Assembly: GCF_003710915.1 (NCBI RefSeq)
Contig: NZ_RHHR01000014.1
Span: 62,001 to 126,000, forward strand
DNA length: 64,000 bases
From: Brevibacillus invocatus
GTDB taxonomy: Bacteria; Bacillota; Bacilli; Brevibacillales; Brevibacillaceae
Direction: 5' to 3'
Positions 48,814 through 58,764 of the stretch are shown here, in pieces. Positions within the stretch are counted from its first letter, which is position 1. Every line of letters starts with the position of its first letter. A program made the translations under genes and the position numbers. The notes under the pieces were generated by a model. That model searched no databases. It was not told the DNA's origin and saw only the letters and a program-made list of their open reading frames with translations.

Positions 48814-49662
48814 ATGTCAAACCACGACCAGCATGTACAGGCGGGAAATGAAAAGAGCATTCACATGGATTTTTCAAAGGACATGTCGTACGGGGATTAC
48901 CTGCAGCTTGATAAAATCCTTTCCGCCCAAAAACGTCTATCCGATCATCATGACGAAATGCTGTTCATCGTCATCCACCAGACGAGTGAATTGTGGATGA
49001 AAATGATTTTGCATGAATTGGAAGCTGCGATTCAATGTATTTGGGAAAAAAATCTCGATCCGGTTTTCAAGATGCTGTCTCGCGTCTCGCGTATTCAACA
49101 GCAGCTGATTCAATCCTGGGACGTGCTGTCCACATTGACCCCGTCTGAATATCTGGAATTCAGGGATAAGCTGGGCAAATCATCCGGCTTTCAATCCTAT
49201 CAAAACCGACTCATCGAGTTTGCTATGGGCTACAAGAGCCCGCGAGCACTGGCTGTTTTCGAGCATGAGCCGGAAATTCATGCCCAGCTGAAGAAAGCCC
49301 TGGAATCGCCGGGCTTGTACGATGCTTCCATCTTCATGCTTGCCGAAAGAGGGCTGCCGATCGATTCCAGCGCATTGAATCGTGACTGGACGCAGGATTA
49401 TCAGCCAAATGAGAGTGTGGAAAACGCCTGGCTCGCCGTGTACCGGGATGTCAATCAATATTGGGATCTGTACGAGCTGGCTGAAAAGCTGGTGGATATC
49501 GAGAACCGTCAGCAGCAATGGCGCTTGAACCACATGTTCACCGTGGAACGCATCATTGGCAACAAGATGGGCACGGGGGGATCATCCGGTGTCCAGTATC
49601 TTAAACGAGTCCTGGATCACCGTTTCTTCCCTGAACTGTGGAGTTTACGTACAAAGCTATAA
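48814..49662 (+). CDS. kynA: Tryptophan 2,3-dioxygenase
   Basis: This 282-residue haem enzyme opens the indole ring of tryptophan to N-formylkynurenine. The motifs [31 protein letters not shown] and the haem-ligand region [20 protein letters not shown] are clear. The usual partners kynB and kynU are not adjacent. The promoter carries a strong operator-like palindrome. A convergent aldehyde dehydrogenase gene ends 20 bases after it. Confidence 0.95.
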   Translation: MSNHDQHVQAGNEKSIHMDFSKDMSYGDYLQLDKILSAQKRLSDHHDEMLFIVIHQTSELWMKMILHELEAAIQCIWEKNLDPVFKMLSRVSRIQQQLIQSWDVLSTLTPSEYLEFRDKLGKSSGFQSYQNRLIEFAMGYKSPRALAVFEHEPEIHAQLKKALESPGLYDASIFMLAERGLPIDSSALNRDWTQDYQPNESVENAWLAVYRDVNQYWDLYELAEKLVDIENRQQQWRLNHMFTVERIIGNKMGTGGSSGVQYLKRVLDHRFFPELWSLRTKL

Positions 49663-49681
49663 GGAAAAGGCAGGTTCTGGA

Positions 49682-51214
49682 CTATTCGCGCAGACGTCTT
49701 AACTCTCGCCAGATAGCACCCAAAGCATTGAAATTCCATTTTCGGTTTTTGCCGTAGAGCAGGTTTGTCACGCCAGTCATCATCGTGAGTTGATCTTCGG
49801 TATAAGGATACCAGTTCAGCTCGCGGTTGCGCTTGCCGGGATCATGGATAATGGAGATGCTGTGCGTAAAGGATTGCAGGCTGAGTGGTCCGCGATAGCG
49901 GCCGATTCCGCTTTCTTTTACGCCGCCAAAGGGCAGATGTGGATTGGCAAAGCTGATGATGACATCGTTGATGCACACATTGCCGCTTTCCAGCTGTTCC
50001 GCCAAATGGCGGGCCCTAGCTCGATTCTCGGACCAGACGGACGCATTCAGGCCGTACGGAGATCGATTGGCCAACTCAATGGCCTCCTGCTCCGTAGAAA
50101 CACGCATGATGGGTAGGACCGGACCAAAAGTCTCCTCCTGCATGATCTTCATGTCCGGGGTAACATTCGTCAATATAGTGGGTGGCATAAACATGTCATC
50201 TGCGGGAAAATTCCCCCCCAGAACGGCTGTTGCTCCCTCGGCAACAGCCTCTTTTACGTGCTGCGCCACAATTTCGCGTTGATCGGGAAAAGTCATGGAG
50301 CCTACTTCGGCACCGGTAGGATGGCCTTGGCGCAGGGCTTTTGTTTTTTGCGTGACCAGCTCGACAAAACGGTCGTGCACAGATTCATGCACAAAGACGC
50401 GTTCTACGGACATGCAGACCTGACCCGCGTTGGTAAAAGCGCCCCAAACTGCGGCGTTCGCAGCCCGTTCCAAAGGAGCATCGGAGCAGACGATCATCGG
50501 GTCTTTTCCGCCAAGCTCCAGTTCAACAGGAATGAGGTGTTCAGCGGCAGCCGCCATGATTTTTTTGCCTGTCCGAACCGATCCTGTGAAAAAAATCTTG
50601 TCGGGTCGGGCTGCTACCAGCTCTTGTCCGACCTCACGACCGCCGTGCAGGACACGAATCACCCCTTCAGGGAGAGGGACAGCACGGAATAGCTCTTCGA
50701 TGATCAATCCTGTGGCGGCTGTTACCTCGGAAGGCTTCAGCACGACGGTATTTCCGGCGATCAACGCAGAGAGGACTGGTATGACTGCAAGCTGGAAGGG
50801 ATAGTTCCAGGGGGAGATGACTGCTACGACACCCATTGGTTTGTAATGAATGTACGATTTCTTGGGCCAAAGCAGCAGCGGAGTGGGTACCTTTTGCTTG
50901 GCCAGCATCTTCTCGGCATGCTTCTCATAAAAACGAATGGTATCGATCGTCACGAAGATCTCGGTCATGTACGCTTCAAAATGAACTTTTCCGGTATCCT
51001 GGCTGATGCGTTGGGCCAGATCCTCGCCGTGTTCGACCAAGTAATGACGCAGTCGCGACAAATAGGCGACCCGGTCTGAGAGGGGAGTGGCTGACCAGGC
51101 TGGATGAGCGGCACGGGCTTTTTGAACTGCTTGCCTGACCTGATCCGGTGTAGCTTCTTCCAATGAACCCAGGATTTCACCGGTAGCAGGGTTTTGCATA
51201 GTAAGGACAGACAT
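49682..51214 (-). CDS. NAD(P)-dependent aldehyde dehydrogenase
   Basis: This 510-residue enzyme of the ALDH superfamily has SPWNYPFQLAVIPVLSALIAG in the cofactor domain, the catalytic Glu in LELGGKDPM, and the catalytic Cys in TNAGQVCMSVERV. The C-terminus has an extra 50 residues after the last conserved motif (PFGGVKESGIGRYRG). The substrate cannot be given. GCGAGGTG lies ahead of the ATG. Confidence 0.9.
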   Translation of the reverse strand: MSVLTMQNPATGEILGSLEEATPDQVRQAVQKARAAHPAWSATPLSDRVAYLSRLRHYLVEHGEDLAQRISQDTGKVHFEAYMTEIFVTIDTIRFYEKHAEKMLAKQKVPTPLLLWPKKSYIHYKPMGVVAVISPWNYPFQLAVIPVLSALIAGNTVVLKPSEVTAATGLIIEELFRAVPLPEGVIRVLHGGREVGQELVAARPDKIFFTGSVRTGKKIMAAAAEHLIPVELELGGKDPMIVCSDAPLERAANAAVWGAFTNAGQVCMSVERVFVHESVHDRFVELVTQKTKALRQGHPTGAEVGSMTFPDQREIVAQHVKEAVAEGATAVLGGNFPADDMFMPPTILTNVTPDMKIMQEETFGPVLPIMRVSTEQEAIELANRSPYGLNASVWSENRARARHLAEQLESGNVCINDVIISFANPHLPFGGVKESGIGRYRGPLSLQSFTHSISIIHDPGKRNRELNWYPYTEDQLTMMTGVTNLLYGKNRKWNFNALGAIWRELRRLRE

Positions 51215-51390
51215 AGGTTTACACCTCGCTCATAGGGTACGCTCTAAGATGATTCTAGGAACCGGCTTTTGCTTCTGTCAAGAATAGTTAGAAAAACTTG
51301 GCTTATCGCCTAGTCCGATAGCGAAAGCCATAGTTCTTCTCATACTTTCATCCTTTACTGCTTCAGCGAAGTTGAATTTTCTGAAAGTGC

Positions 51391-51417
51391 AAAAAAGAAG
51401 CGGTCATTTCACCGCTC
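51391..51417 (-). terminator. Terminator of the M23 peptidase gene
   Basis: On the minus strand AGCGGT and ACCGCT pair around six bases, followed by TCTTTTTT. Confidence 0.85.
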
Positions 51418-51432
51418 CCTCGCACGTAAGGT

Positions 51433-52440
51433 TTAACGCTTTTTTAACCGTTCCCAGCGGCGCAAATACGGATAAGGGTCAAATGCCCACTCATTGCCGC
51501 CAGTTTCGCGGTACATGCCGTAGTGAAGATGAGGAGGGAATTTGCCCGAAGTCCCAGGCTTTCCATAGCCCGAGCTCCCCACGTAGCCAAGCACCTGTCC
51601 CGGCTCCACGATGTCACCCGTCTTCAGCCCCTTCTTAAAGGAAGAGAGATGAGCATAGTAGTGGTACACATTGGACATATCCCGCATTCCGATGCGCCAG
51701 CCTCCATAACGGTTCCAGCCGAGCACTTCAATCATGCCGTAGCCCGTGCTGAGCACGGGAGTACCATAGCCGGCGAAAATGTCTGTTCCTTCATGGATGC
51801 GGCGTCCTCCCCAGCCGCGTGCTGCACCCCAGGTACTGCGGTAGCTGTAGGTGTAGCGCGGAGGAATGGGAAAGTAGCGTTCATCCAGATCGAGGTGTTG
51901 GTATTTGTCATAAATAATCGCAAACTGATGAATCGTTCGGGCCGAACGTCCTCGCTGATAGTAAGACCACAAGCCAATACGAAAATCATCAGGAGTAAAC
52001 CCGTAGTCGGACAGGAAGTGAATCATGGCTGCCAGGACATCCCGGTCATTGTTGCGATCGGCTATCCCATCACCATCGCCGTCCAGACCCATTCCGCCAA
52101 AAAACTGAATCGATGCGGGGTTCGTATCGGTATCATCCGGATTCAAGTCCCCTCCCCATTTCGAGACAGGGATGTCGATCGCGGTCAATCTTTTTGCCGC
52201 AGTCTCTGGTTCCGTATTTCGCTTCTTGCGTATTTTCATCGCCCGTTCATATTGATCGATGGCAGCCAGATACGTCCAGGCTATCCCGTATGTGGCTTCC
52301 ATTTGATGAAATAGCTGGAGTCGCTCCTGCAGAATTGGATCGGCAGGCTTGGCGGATGGAGCTGCGCCTGCCATCTCCAACGGCAGGACAGCGGATGCTA
52401 CGCACAAGCTGATCGAAATGATGAGGCGGAACACTCTCAT
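51433..52440 (-). CDS. lytH: M23 peptidase, LytH/YunA-like sporulation L-Ala-D-Glu endopeptidase
   Basis: This 335-residue secreted protein has a signal peptide, a helical region (residues 30-190) with a calcium-like DGDGDGIADRNND motif, and a C-terminal M23 domain with the zinc motifs HEGTDIFAGYG and PPHLHYGMY. The segment WGAARGWGGRRIHEGTD and SSGYGKPGTSGKFPPHLHY match B. subtilis LytH, which trims peptide side chains in the spore cortex. In B. subtilis it lies beside lipA and yunB, and here it keeps its place between them. GGAGGGAG precedes the ATG. Confidence 0.87.
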   Translation of the reverse strand: MRVFRLIISISLCVASAVLPLEMAGAAPSAKPADPILQERLQLFHQMEATYGIAWTYLAAIDQYERAMKIRKKRNTEPETAAKRLTAIDIPVSKWGGDLNPDDTDTNPASIQFFGGMGLDGDGDGIADRNNDRDVLAAMIHFLSDYGFTPDDFRIGLWSYYQRGRSARTIHQFAIIYDKYQHLDLDERYFPIPPRYTYSYRSTWGAARGWGGRRIHEGTDIFAGYGTPVLSTGYGMIEVLGWNRYGGWRIGMRDMSNVYHYYAHLSSFKKGLKTGDIVEPGQVLGYVGSSGYGKPGTSGKFPPHLHYGMYRETGGNEWAFDPYPYLRRWERLKKR

Positions 52441-52604
52441 GCCGTCTCCCTCCACCCAAGGTAGTTTCCTTTGTAGTTTCTGACAGCGACCGTGAATTAT
52501 CCCAGATACTTTTTGGAAGGGCTTTTCAACGCTTCCCTGCATCCTGTAATATAAAAGGGAAAATATGTTCGTAGTTTTTGGCTGCAGATGAGGAGTTGAG
52601 GGGT

Positions 52605-53729
52605 TTGCTGTCATTTATTCATACGGCGGACGTGCATCTGGATGCGCCGCTGCAAGCCTTGTCTGATGTGTATGAGCTCAGACAGGATGATTTTCGACGG
52701 ACGATGCGCCAGATTCGCGATCTTGTGGTGGACAGGCAGGTAGATTTCTGGCTGGTCGCAGGGGATCTTTTGGAATATCACGGAGGACGTCGCTCGACTG
52801 CTCTGTTTCTCCGCGATCTTTTTGCCAGCGTAGCTCCGGTGCCAGTATGTATCGCTCCAGGCAACCATGACCCCTGGAGAGCCGATTCTTTTTATCAAAG
52901 CCTGAGCTGGCCTGGCAATGTCTACTGGTTCACACCGGAGTGGGGAGCTTTTGAATTTCCGGAAAAATCCTGTGTGGTCTACGGTTGGGGTTTTCCGGAG
53001 CCTCATTTCTACGAGTCGCCACTGAACACGTTCCCAGGGAAGCTGGACGGGTACCGGCATCACCTGATGGTTTTGCATGCCCATGTTCTCCATGGAGCAG
53101 GGGAAGAGCATCATCCGTACGCTCCAGTCTCCGTACAGGAAATGGCAGATACCGGGATGGATTATATTGCACTGGGGCATATCCACAAGCCCATGCAGTT
53201 CTCACATCCTGTCAAAAGGCAGCCATTTGCTGCATACCCTGGAACGCCTGAAGCGATAACGGTCAAGGAAGAAGGAGATCGCTGTGTCCTCTATGGTGAG
53301 CTGGACCATACGGGAAAGCTGTTGCTGCAGTCCATTCCGGTCGCCCAGCGCAGGGTGAGCAAAAGAGAAATTACGCTAGATGGTGCCGAGACGATGGAGC
53401 AGCTGGTGGAACGGCTGCAATGCGAACTGGCGAACGAACCTGTGGAAAATTTGGTGTACGTCACGTTGACCGGCGAGAGGGCAGCTCATTTCACCCCGGC
53501 TATTCCCGTGCTGCAACAACGCTTCCGCCATTTTTTTCTCATTCAATTCCGCGATCAGACCTGGCCGGATGTGGATGAAGAGAAGCTGATCTCGGAAGGC
53601 GGTGTACTGGGCAGGTGGCTGGCTAAGCTGGCAGAAACGGAAGCTCAGGCAGTAGCTGAAGAGGAGCGCCAGATCGTCCGGATGGCTCGCAGGGAAGCGT
53701 TGGCCCGGATTGGGGGGAATACAGGGTGA
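52605..53729 (+). CDS. yhaO: DNA repair exonuclease-type metallophosphoesterase (YhaO-like)
   Basis: This 374-residue SbcD/Mre11-like phosphoesterase has HTADVHLDAPL, VAGDLLEYHG, APGNHDPW, LHAHVLHG and LGHIHKPM, which are the metal-binding motifs. In B. subtilis yhaO pairs with yhaN. The TTG start is chosen because GAGGAG lies nine bases upstream and the family begins with the residues that follow. The last four bases overlap the next gene. No yhaM is nearby. Confidence 0.88.
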   Translation: MLSFIHTADVHLDAPLQALSDVYELRQDDFRRTMRQIRDLVVDRQVDFWLVAGDLLEYHGGRRSTALFLRDLFASVAPVPVCIAPGNHDPWRADSFYQSLSWPGNVYWFTPEWGAFEFPEKSCVVYGWGFPEPHFYESPLNTFPGKLDGYRHHLMVLHAHVLHGAGEEHHPYAPVSVQEMADTGMDYIALGHIHKPMQFSHPVKRQPFAAYPGTPEAITVKEEGDRCVLYGELDHTGKLLLQSIPVAQRRVSKREITLDGAETMEQLVERLQCELANEPVENLVYVTLTGERAAHFTPAIPVLQQRFRHFFLIQFRDQTWPDVDEEKLISEGGVLGRWLAKLAETEAQAVAEEERQIVRMARREALARIGGNTG

Positions 53730-55918
53730 GAATCGACGAGCTTCAACTAAAGGGATTTGGCAAGTGGCAGGATGCCGAGTTTCATTTTGCCCCGGGGATC
53801 AATCTTTTCTATGCGCCGAATGAAGCGGGCAAATCCACTTTGTTGCAGGGCATTTTCGCTGCACTTTACGGGATGAAGCGCGATTATGTGAAAACTACGC
53901 GCTATCTGCCTGAATATGAAAAATACCGTCCGTGGCATCAGGGAGAATACGAAACGATCGTTACCTACCAGTTGGCTGGCAAGACGTATCGGTTGCATCG
54001 CTCGTTGTTGAAGGAAAGAGAACAGGCACGCCTGTTTCTCGATCCCGAATGGACGGAATTGACCGATGTGTATCAGGAGGATCGACGCAAGGAACGCAAT
54101 TTTGTGGAGAAGCATCTGGGGCTTGGCCGCAGCCTGTTTACAGATGTGACTTGGATCAGGAGAGAGCCGCTGACAGCAGGTGAACATCTCATGCCGGCGC
54201 TGAAGGCAGAGACGGAGGAAGCCAACCCGATGATTCACAAAATTCTGGGTGAGCTGGATCGAGAGGTGAGCACGATCGGAAAGAAGGAACGGGCGGAAAA
54301 CACATTGCTGGGCAAGGCATCTACCCTCGTAGCCCAGAAGGAACAAGAACTCCGGCATGCGGAGTCCGTCTCGCACGAGGTCGGCAGGTTGTCCCGGCAG
54401 ATCGCTGACTGGGAGATGGAGCGGGTGAGGCAGGAGCAGCAGCGCCAGCGACTGCTTCAAGGCAGAGAGCATTGGGCCAAAAAGGATGAGGAATGGCAGA
54501 AACGATGGCAGCTCAGCTATACGGCACCGGATGAACAGCAGTGGGTATGGTGGGAGAACAGCGCCCAGTCCCAGGAGGAGCGTAGCTTGCATCAAGGGAC
54601 GAGACAGGCGCTTAGGCGACTTCAAACGACAATGCAGGATGAGCTTTCCGTGAACCTGTCTAATTCTGTGCAAATCAAGCAGCGAAGAGAACTGGAGCAT
54701 ATCCAGCAGGATTACGAACAGGGCGTACGACTCAGGCGTCACTGGGAAGAGGCTCACATGGAGCTGGCGCGACAGGCTGCAGCATCGAGGCTTTCAATCG
54801 GGAGGGAAGCTCGACAATCTTCTGGAGGAGCTGTCTGGCCTTGGGCGATTGCGGTTGTACTGGCGGGACTTGGATGTATTTCCTTTTTATTTGATCAAGC
54901 TGGCAGTGGTGGAATTGCTCTGGCATTGGCTTTTATTGCAGCAGGATACGGCTGGTGGATGAAAAGCAAGTCGAAAGCACCACGTAAAGCGACGGACGAC
55001 GGGAGATCGGAGGAATGGCAGAACATCCAGCAGGAGATCTCTCAGCTGGACGAAAAGCTGGGGATGCTGCTGCGAAAATGGCAAGTGACTGATTGGGATG
55101 CGTTTCTGGAGCGAAAAGAAGAGCTGCATCATCAGCTGCGCTCGCACGAATCAGAGCGGTTGACTTCTGAGATCGCCAAAAAAGAGGAAGAAAGCACCTT
55201 GTTGCAAGAGTGGGGAAGGAAGGTGCGTACCTGTCTGGCTCGGGAAAAAGAAGCATGGGAAAGTGAGCGCACCAACTGGCAGACGGAATTGTCTCGCAGT
55301 GAAGAGCGATTACAGGAGATCAGGGAGCAGATTGCCAAAGCCAATGGGCAGATGGAAGCCCATGAAGGAGTCTTCGTGGCACAAGCCAGGAGTGAATATG
55401 AAGACGCGGTGATGAGCCTTGAGCAATTGCAGGTTAGGCGTGAAGCGCTAAAGCTCGCGCGGGATATGCTGCAGGAAGCGCTGGAGGAGTGGAACCGCGA
55501 CGTCTCTCCTGCTGTAAACCAGCACGCCTCCATGGTGATGGACAAAATTTCGGCGGGCGTCTATCGCGAAGTACGGCTCGATCCACGGGAAGGCTTTGCA
55601 GTACGTGTGCTCGAACCCGCCAGAAAACAAATTCTAGAACAGGAGCAGTGTTCGACGGGTACCCAGGACCAACTCACCTTTGCGCAGCGGCTGGCACTTT
55701 TGCAGCACGTCAGTCAGCAGACGGAGCCATTGCCCTTGTTTCTCGATGATCACTTTGTTCACTACGATCAAGATCGATTGGAAAGAGCCTTGATGTACCT
55801 GCTCGAATTGGGTGAACAGCACCAGATATTCCTGTTTACCTGTGTGGAGCGCGAGCAGCTTTTTTTAGCCAAATGGCTGCGTGCCCATGACAGACATGCC
55901 ATCCATCAGCTGGCCTAA
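53726..55918 (+). CDS. yhaN: SMC/Rad50-like ATPase (YhaN-like)
   Basis: This 730-residue protein starts with GTG overlapping the yhaO stop. It has an N-terminal Walker A FYAPNEAGKSTLL, long coiled coils, two central hydrophobic helices (WPWAIAVVLAGLGCISFLF and IALALAFIAAGYGW) in the place of a hinge, and a C-terminal signature STGTQDQL with Walker B LPLFLDDHF. YhaN proteins carry this membrane insertion. It is about 230 residues shorter than the B. subtilis protein, mostly in the coils. Confidence 0.85.
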   Translation: MRIDELQLKGFGKWQDAEFHFAPGINLFYAPNEAGKSTLLQGIFAALYGMKRDYVKTTRYLPEYEKYRPWHQGEYETIVTYQLAGKTYRLHRSLLKEREQARLFLDPEWTELTDVYQEDRRKERNFVEKHLGLGRSLFTDVTWIRREPLTAGEHLMPALKAETEEANPMIHKILGELDREVSTIGKKERAENTLLGKASTLVAQKEQELRHAESVSHEVGRLSRQIADWEMERVRQEQQRQRLLQGREHWAKKDEEWQKRWQLSYTAPDEQQWVWWENSAQSQEERSLHQGTRQALRRLQTTMQDELSVNLSNSVQIKQRRELEHIQQDYEQGVRLRRHWEEAHMELARQAAASRLSIGREARQSSGGAVWPWAIAVVLAGLGCISFLFDQAGSGGIALALAFIAAGYGWWMKSKSKAPRKATDDGRSEEWQNIQQEISQLDEKLGMLLRKWQVTDWDAFLERKEELHHQLRSHESERLTSEIAKKEEESTLLQEWGRKVRTCLAREKEAWESERTNWQTELSRSEERLQEIREQIAKANGQMEAHEGVFVAQARSEYEDAVMSLEQLQVRREALKLARDMLQEALEEWNRDVSPAVNQHASMVMDKISAGVYREVRLDPREGFAVRVLEPARKQILEQEQCSTGTQDQLTFAQRLALLQHVSQQTEPLPLFLDDHFVHYDQDRLERALMYLLELGEQHQIFLFTCVEREQLFLAKWLRAHDRHAIHQLA

Positions 55919-56017
55919 GGTTTGGGCAAAACCTTTGGAATGGGTAAAGAGGTTGCCCCACCCATGACCAACCTCTATAATGTTCGTAAGGAATAAGTCA
56001 GATGAGGAGTGGGCCCT

Positions 56018-56905
56018 ATGTCGCAACGGAAACCCGAGTGGCTCAAGATCAACCTTGTATCAGGCAAAGAACTGGCCAACTTTAAAGAACTGAAACAGAC
56101 GATGCGGAGCAAGACTTTACATACGGTATGTGAAGAGGCAAAGTGTCCCAATATTCATGAGTGCTGGGCCAATCGGACAGCTACGTTCATGATTTTGGGA
56201 GATATTTGTACCCGTGCCTGTAGATTCTGTGCAATCAAAACCGGTCTGCCCACGGAGCTGGATCTGGCTGAGCCAGAACGTGTAGCGGAAGCAGCAGAGC
56301 AGATGGGGTTGCAGCACGTCGTCGTGACCTCTGTAGCTCGTGACGATCTGGCTGATGGGGGCGCACAAATTTTTGCGGAAACGATCAAGGCAATACGTCG
56401 CAGATTGCCGCTCGCCTCTGTAGAAGTACTGATTCCTGATTTTCTTGGAAACTGGGATTCATTGAAAATTGTGATGGATGCACGACCGGACGTTCTGAAT
56501 CACAACATCGAGGCAGTACGCCGCATGTCAGACCGTGTACGTGCCCGGGCAAAATACGATCGGACACTCGCTTTGTTGAAAAAAGCAAAGGAGCTGCAGC
56601 CGGATGTCCCGACCAAGTCCAGCCTGATGATCGGGGTGGGCGAGACAGTGGAGGAAATTTTGGAGACCATGGACGACCTGCGTGCAGCTGACGTCAATAT
56701 TATGACAATCGGTCAGTACCTTCAGCCGACGAAAAAGCATCTGGATGTCGTGCATTACTACCATCCCGATGAATTTGCCCGAATGAAGGAAGAAGGCATG
56801 AAACGCGGATTCAGCCACGTCGAGGCTGGACCTCTGGTGCGAAGCTCTTATCACGCTCATGAACAAGCCAACGCGGCAAAGGAAACAATCGCTCAAGCCC
56901 AATAA
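56018..56905 (+). CDS. lipA: Lipoyl synthase
   Basis: This 295-residue radical-SAM enzyme inserts two sulfur atoms into the octanoyl group. The auxiliary cluster motif [12 protein letters not shown] and the radical-SAM motif CTRACRFC are intact, and the C-terminal RSSYHAHEQ is typical. GAGGAG stands before the ATG. It depends on Fe-S supply such as the suf operon. GcvH of this window is a target. The position before yutC matches B. subtilis. Confidence 0.97.
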   Translation: MSQRKPEWLKINLVSGKELANFKELKQTMRSKTLHTVCEEAKCPNIHECWANRTATFMILGDICTRACRFCAIKTGLPTELDLAEPERVAEAAEQMGLQHVVVTSVARDDLADGGAQIFAETIKAIRRRLPLASVEVLIPDFLGNWDSLKIVMDARPDVLNHNIEAVRRMSDRVRARAKYDRTLALLKKAKELQPDVPTKSSLMIGVGETVEEILETMDDLRAADVNIMTIGQYLQPTKKHLDVVHYYHPDEFARMKEEGMKRGFSHVEAGPLVRSSYHAHEQANAAKETIAQAQ

Positions 56906-56911
56906 GAATGG

Positions 56912-56959
56912 AAAAGCCACCCATCCAGACCACAAAGTGCAGGATGGGTGGCTTGTTTT
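56912..56959. terminator. Terminator between lipA and yutC
   Basis: AAGCCACCCATCC and GGATGGGTGGCTT pair perfectly across a 15-base loop, followed by GTTTT. It serves mainly lipA. Confidence 0.88.
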
Positions 56960-56968
56960 ACTTCTCAT

Positions 56969-57868
56969 TTAGCGGCTGGAAATGCCGATAGGGGATATGG
57001 AGGTATTTTTTGCTTTAACCCCAGCGTGCTTACCATCCGTACCTGTAATGCGTTGAACCAAAGCTCGCACAGGGTGGTTTCCATTCGTACCTGCTACAGA
57101 AAACTTGCTGGAACGGCTGGCCAGCTGCGTTATTTCCCTGATGTGTGCTGCGTTGTCGGTCACATGTACTTTATAGTAACGAGGAGAGACGGACATCGCG
57201 TTCATTTTCGCCTGTTTTTTGGCTTCGCGAACATTTTTGCCATCTGTCTGCAGACCGACAAGAACTTCTCGGTCCGTTACCAATACGGTTGAGCGTTGAA
57301 CACCTGGGCAGCTGGAGGTTACATTGCCAACAACTTGTGCCAAAGCTTCGCGGTCAACATAGACATGATTGGCGTTGTTCATGCCCCTGACGCCAGCTGT
57401 GTTGCCAGTCGTATTCTTCACGAATTGGGCATATCCCAATTGAGGCATACTTGTACTCATAGTGCCCATTCCGCGGTTTTCTGTATTTTGGTAAATCGAG
57501 TGACCTCTCATGCCGCTGTTGTAGCTGTAATTGCTGCCGATATGGCCGTCGGAAAAGGCATTGTAAGGTCGGCTGCCATTGGTAAAGGCGTTGTAGTTGT
57601 TGTTGGCTGCTGTACCCATGCCGGCAAAGCTGCCAGCTCCTGCATTGGAGTAGCTGTTGTAGTTCCCAGCATTGTTCTGGGTTCCTCTGCCATCACTGGT
57701 ACGGTTGCGCAGTCCATCGATACTCAGGCCGTGCATGCCATCGAAATTGCGCACAGACTGGGTGTTTGTCTTGTTCGGAGTGGTGTAGTTCGGAGCTGCG
57801 TTATTACCACAAGCAGAAGCCATCAAAGCGATACCTGCAATTGCTGGGACGAGCCATTTCTTATTCAT
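56969..57868 (-). CDS. yutC: YhcN/YlaJ-family sporulation lipoprotein (YutC-like)
   Basis: This 299-residue protein has the lipobox MASACGNN after a short signal peptide, a long Asn/Gly/Ser/Thr-rich region (residues 25-170), and a C-terminal YhcN/YlaJ domain with ALAQVVGNVTSSCPGVQRSTVL and SPRYYKVHVTD. Such lipoproteins sit in the spore inner membrane region. AGGAGGTG precedes the ATG. The order lipA-yutC-yutD is that of B. subtilis. Confidence 0.85.
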   Translation of the reverse strand: MNKKWLVPAIAGIALMASACGNNAAPNYTTPNKTNTQSVRNFDGMHGLSIDGLRNRTSDGRGTQNNAGNYNSYSNAGAGSFAGMGTAANNNYNAFTNGSRPYNAFSDGHIGSNYSYNSGMRGHSIYQNTENRGMGTMSTSMPQLGYAQFVKNTTGNTAGVRGMNNANHVYVDREALAQVVGNVTSSCPGVQRSTVLVTDREVLVGLQTDGKNVREAKKQAKMNAMSVSPRYYKVHVTDNAAHIREITQLASRSSKFSVAGTNGNHPVRALVQRITGTDGKHAGVKAKNTSISPIGISSR

Positions 57869-58003
57869 TGGAACACCTCCTACACGATAGAATGTCCACG
57901 GAGTCATCGGCGTTTTCGTGGGAATTTTAGTCGATAAGAATTTTGTTGTTGGGTGAAATATGGTAAGATGGTTGTAGTATGCATGTGTGAGGAGGAAGCG
58001 GAC

Positions 58004-58633
58004 TTGATTCGCACGCAAGCCGGTACTTATGAAATCATGGAAGAAAATCGTGATGGCTGGAACCCCGAAGCATTCAAGGAGCGCTATAGCGATATACTCG
58101 ACAAATACGACTACATCGTAGGCGACTGGGGTTACGGTCAGCTCCGTCTGCGGGGGTTTTATTCCGACGCGAATCGCAAAGTGCCGTTCGAGCAGCGAAT
58201 TTCCGCTTTGGATGAATACCTGCACGAATTTTGCAACTTTGGATGTCCGTACTTTGTTTTGCAAAAGGTAAAAGGTGTTCTGGTAACGGATGACACCAAG
58301 TTGATAGATCAATCGGGATTGGATGTAGAAGCTGATTTCCGGCAGGATCAGGGTCGTGACGAAACGATCCAGACAGAGCGCAAAGAACGCCGCCGTTTTC
58401 ATCCCCGACAAGGCAAACAGGATCGGGCAGATAGAAATAGCAATGGGAATGGACCTGAGCAACGATCAGCGACAGGTCGCAATGAAAGGTCTGACAAGCC
58501 CAGATTCAACAAAGAAAAGTCTGAGCGAAATGGACGGGATTCCTCCAAGGATCGGCGTCCGAATCAAGCACGCCCCAATCGCGAACGAGATAAAGTGTCG
58601 AGTGGTTCCAACCAACCCAAGCGCGAATCGTAA
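58004..58633 (+). CDS. yutD: YutD family protein with long basic tail
   Basis: The first 95 residues match YutD (DUF1027): RDGWNPEAFKERY, YDYIVGDWGYGQLRLRGFY and FGCPYFVL. The remaining 110 residues are a hydrophilic tail rich in Arg, Asp, Asn and Gln (RRFHPRQGKQDRADRN). This extra tail is likely disordered and doubles the length of the B. subtilis protein. TTG is chosen as start because GAGGAGG lies eight bases before it. The function is unknown. Confidence 0.82.
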   Translation: MIRTQAGTYEIMEENRDGWNPEAFKERYSDILDKYDYIVGDWGYGQLRLRGFYSDANRKVPFEQRISALDEYLHEFCNFGCPYFVLQKVKGVLVTDDTKLIDQSGLDVEADFRQDQGRDETIQTERKERRRFHPRQGKQDRADRNSNGNGPEQRSATGRNERSDKPRFNKEKSERNGRDSSKDRRPNQARPNRERDKVSSGSNQPKRES

Positions 58634-58681
58634 ACCATGTGGCATCGCTTAACCTTTAGATCATATGATTGAAAAGCAAAC

Positions 58682-58719
58682 CAAACAGCCCCTTTTCCTA
58701 TGGAGAGAGGGGCTGTTTG
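58682..58719. terminator. Hairpin between convergent genes
   Basis: CAAACAGCCCC and GGGGCTGTTTG pair perfectly around a 16-base loop. The T content after it is higher on the minus strand. Confidence 0.65.
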
Positions 58720-58764
58720 CTTAATCTCGCTATCATGGGGAGGCAACAAGATCCTCCATTACCG

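Noticed and set aside
48814-51214. kynA and the aldehyde dehydrogenase as one kynurenine pathway operon
   Set aside because: They are convergent, and kynB and kynU are absent; adjacency alone is not enough.
57869-58462. N-terminal extension of the yutC frame
   Set aside because: The lipoprotein signal and ribosome site place the start at 57868; the extension is antisense to yutD.
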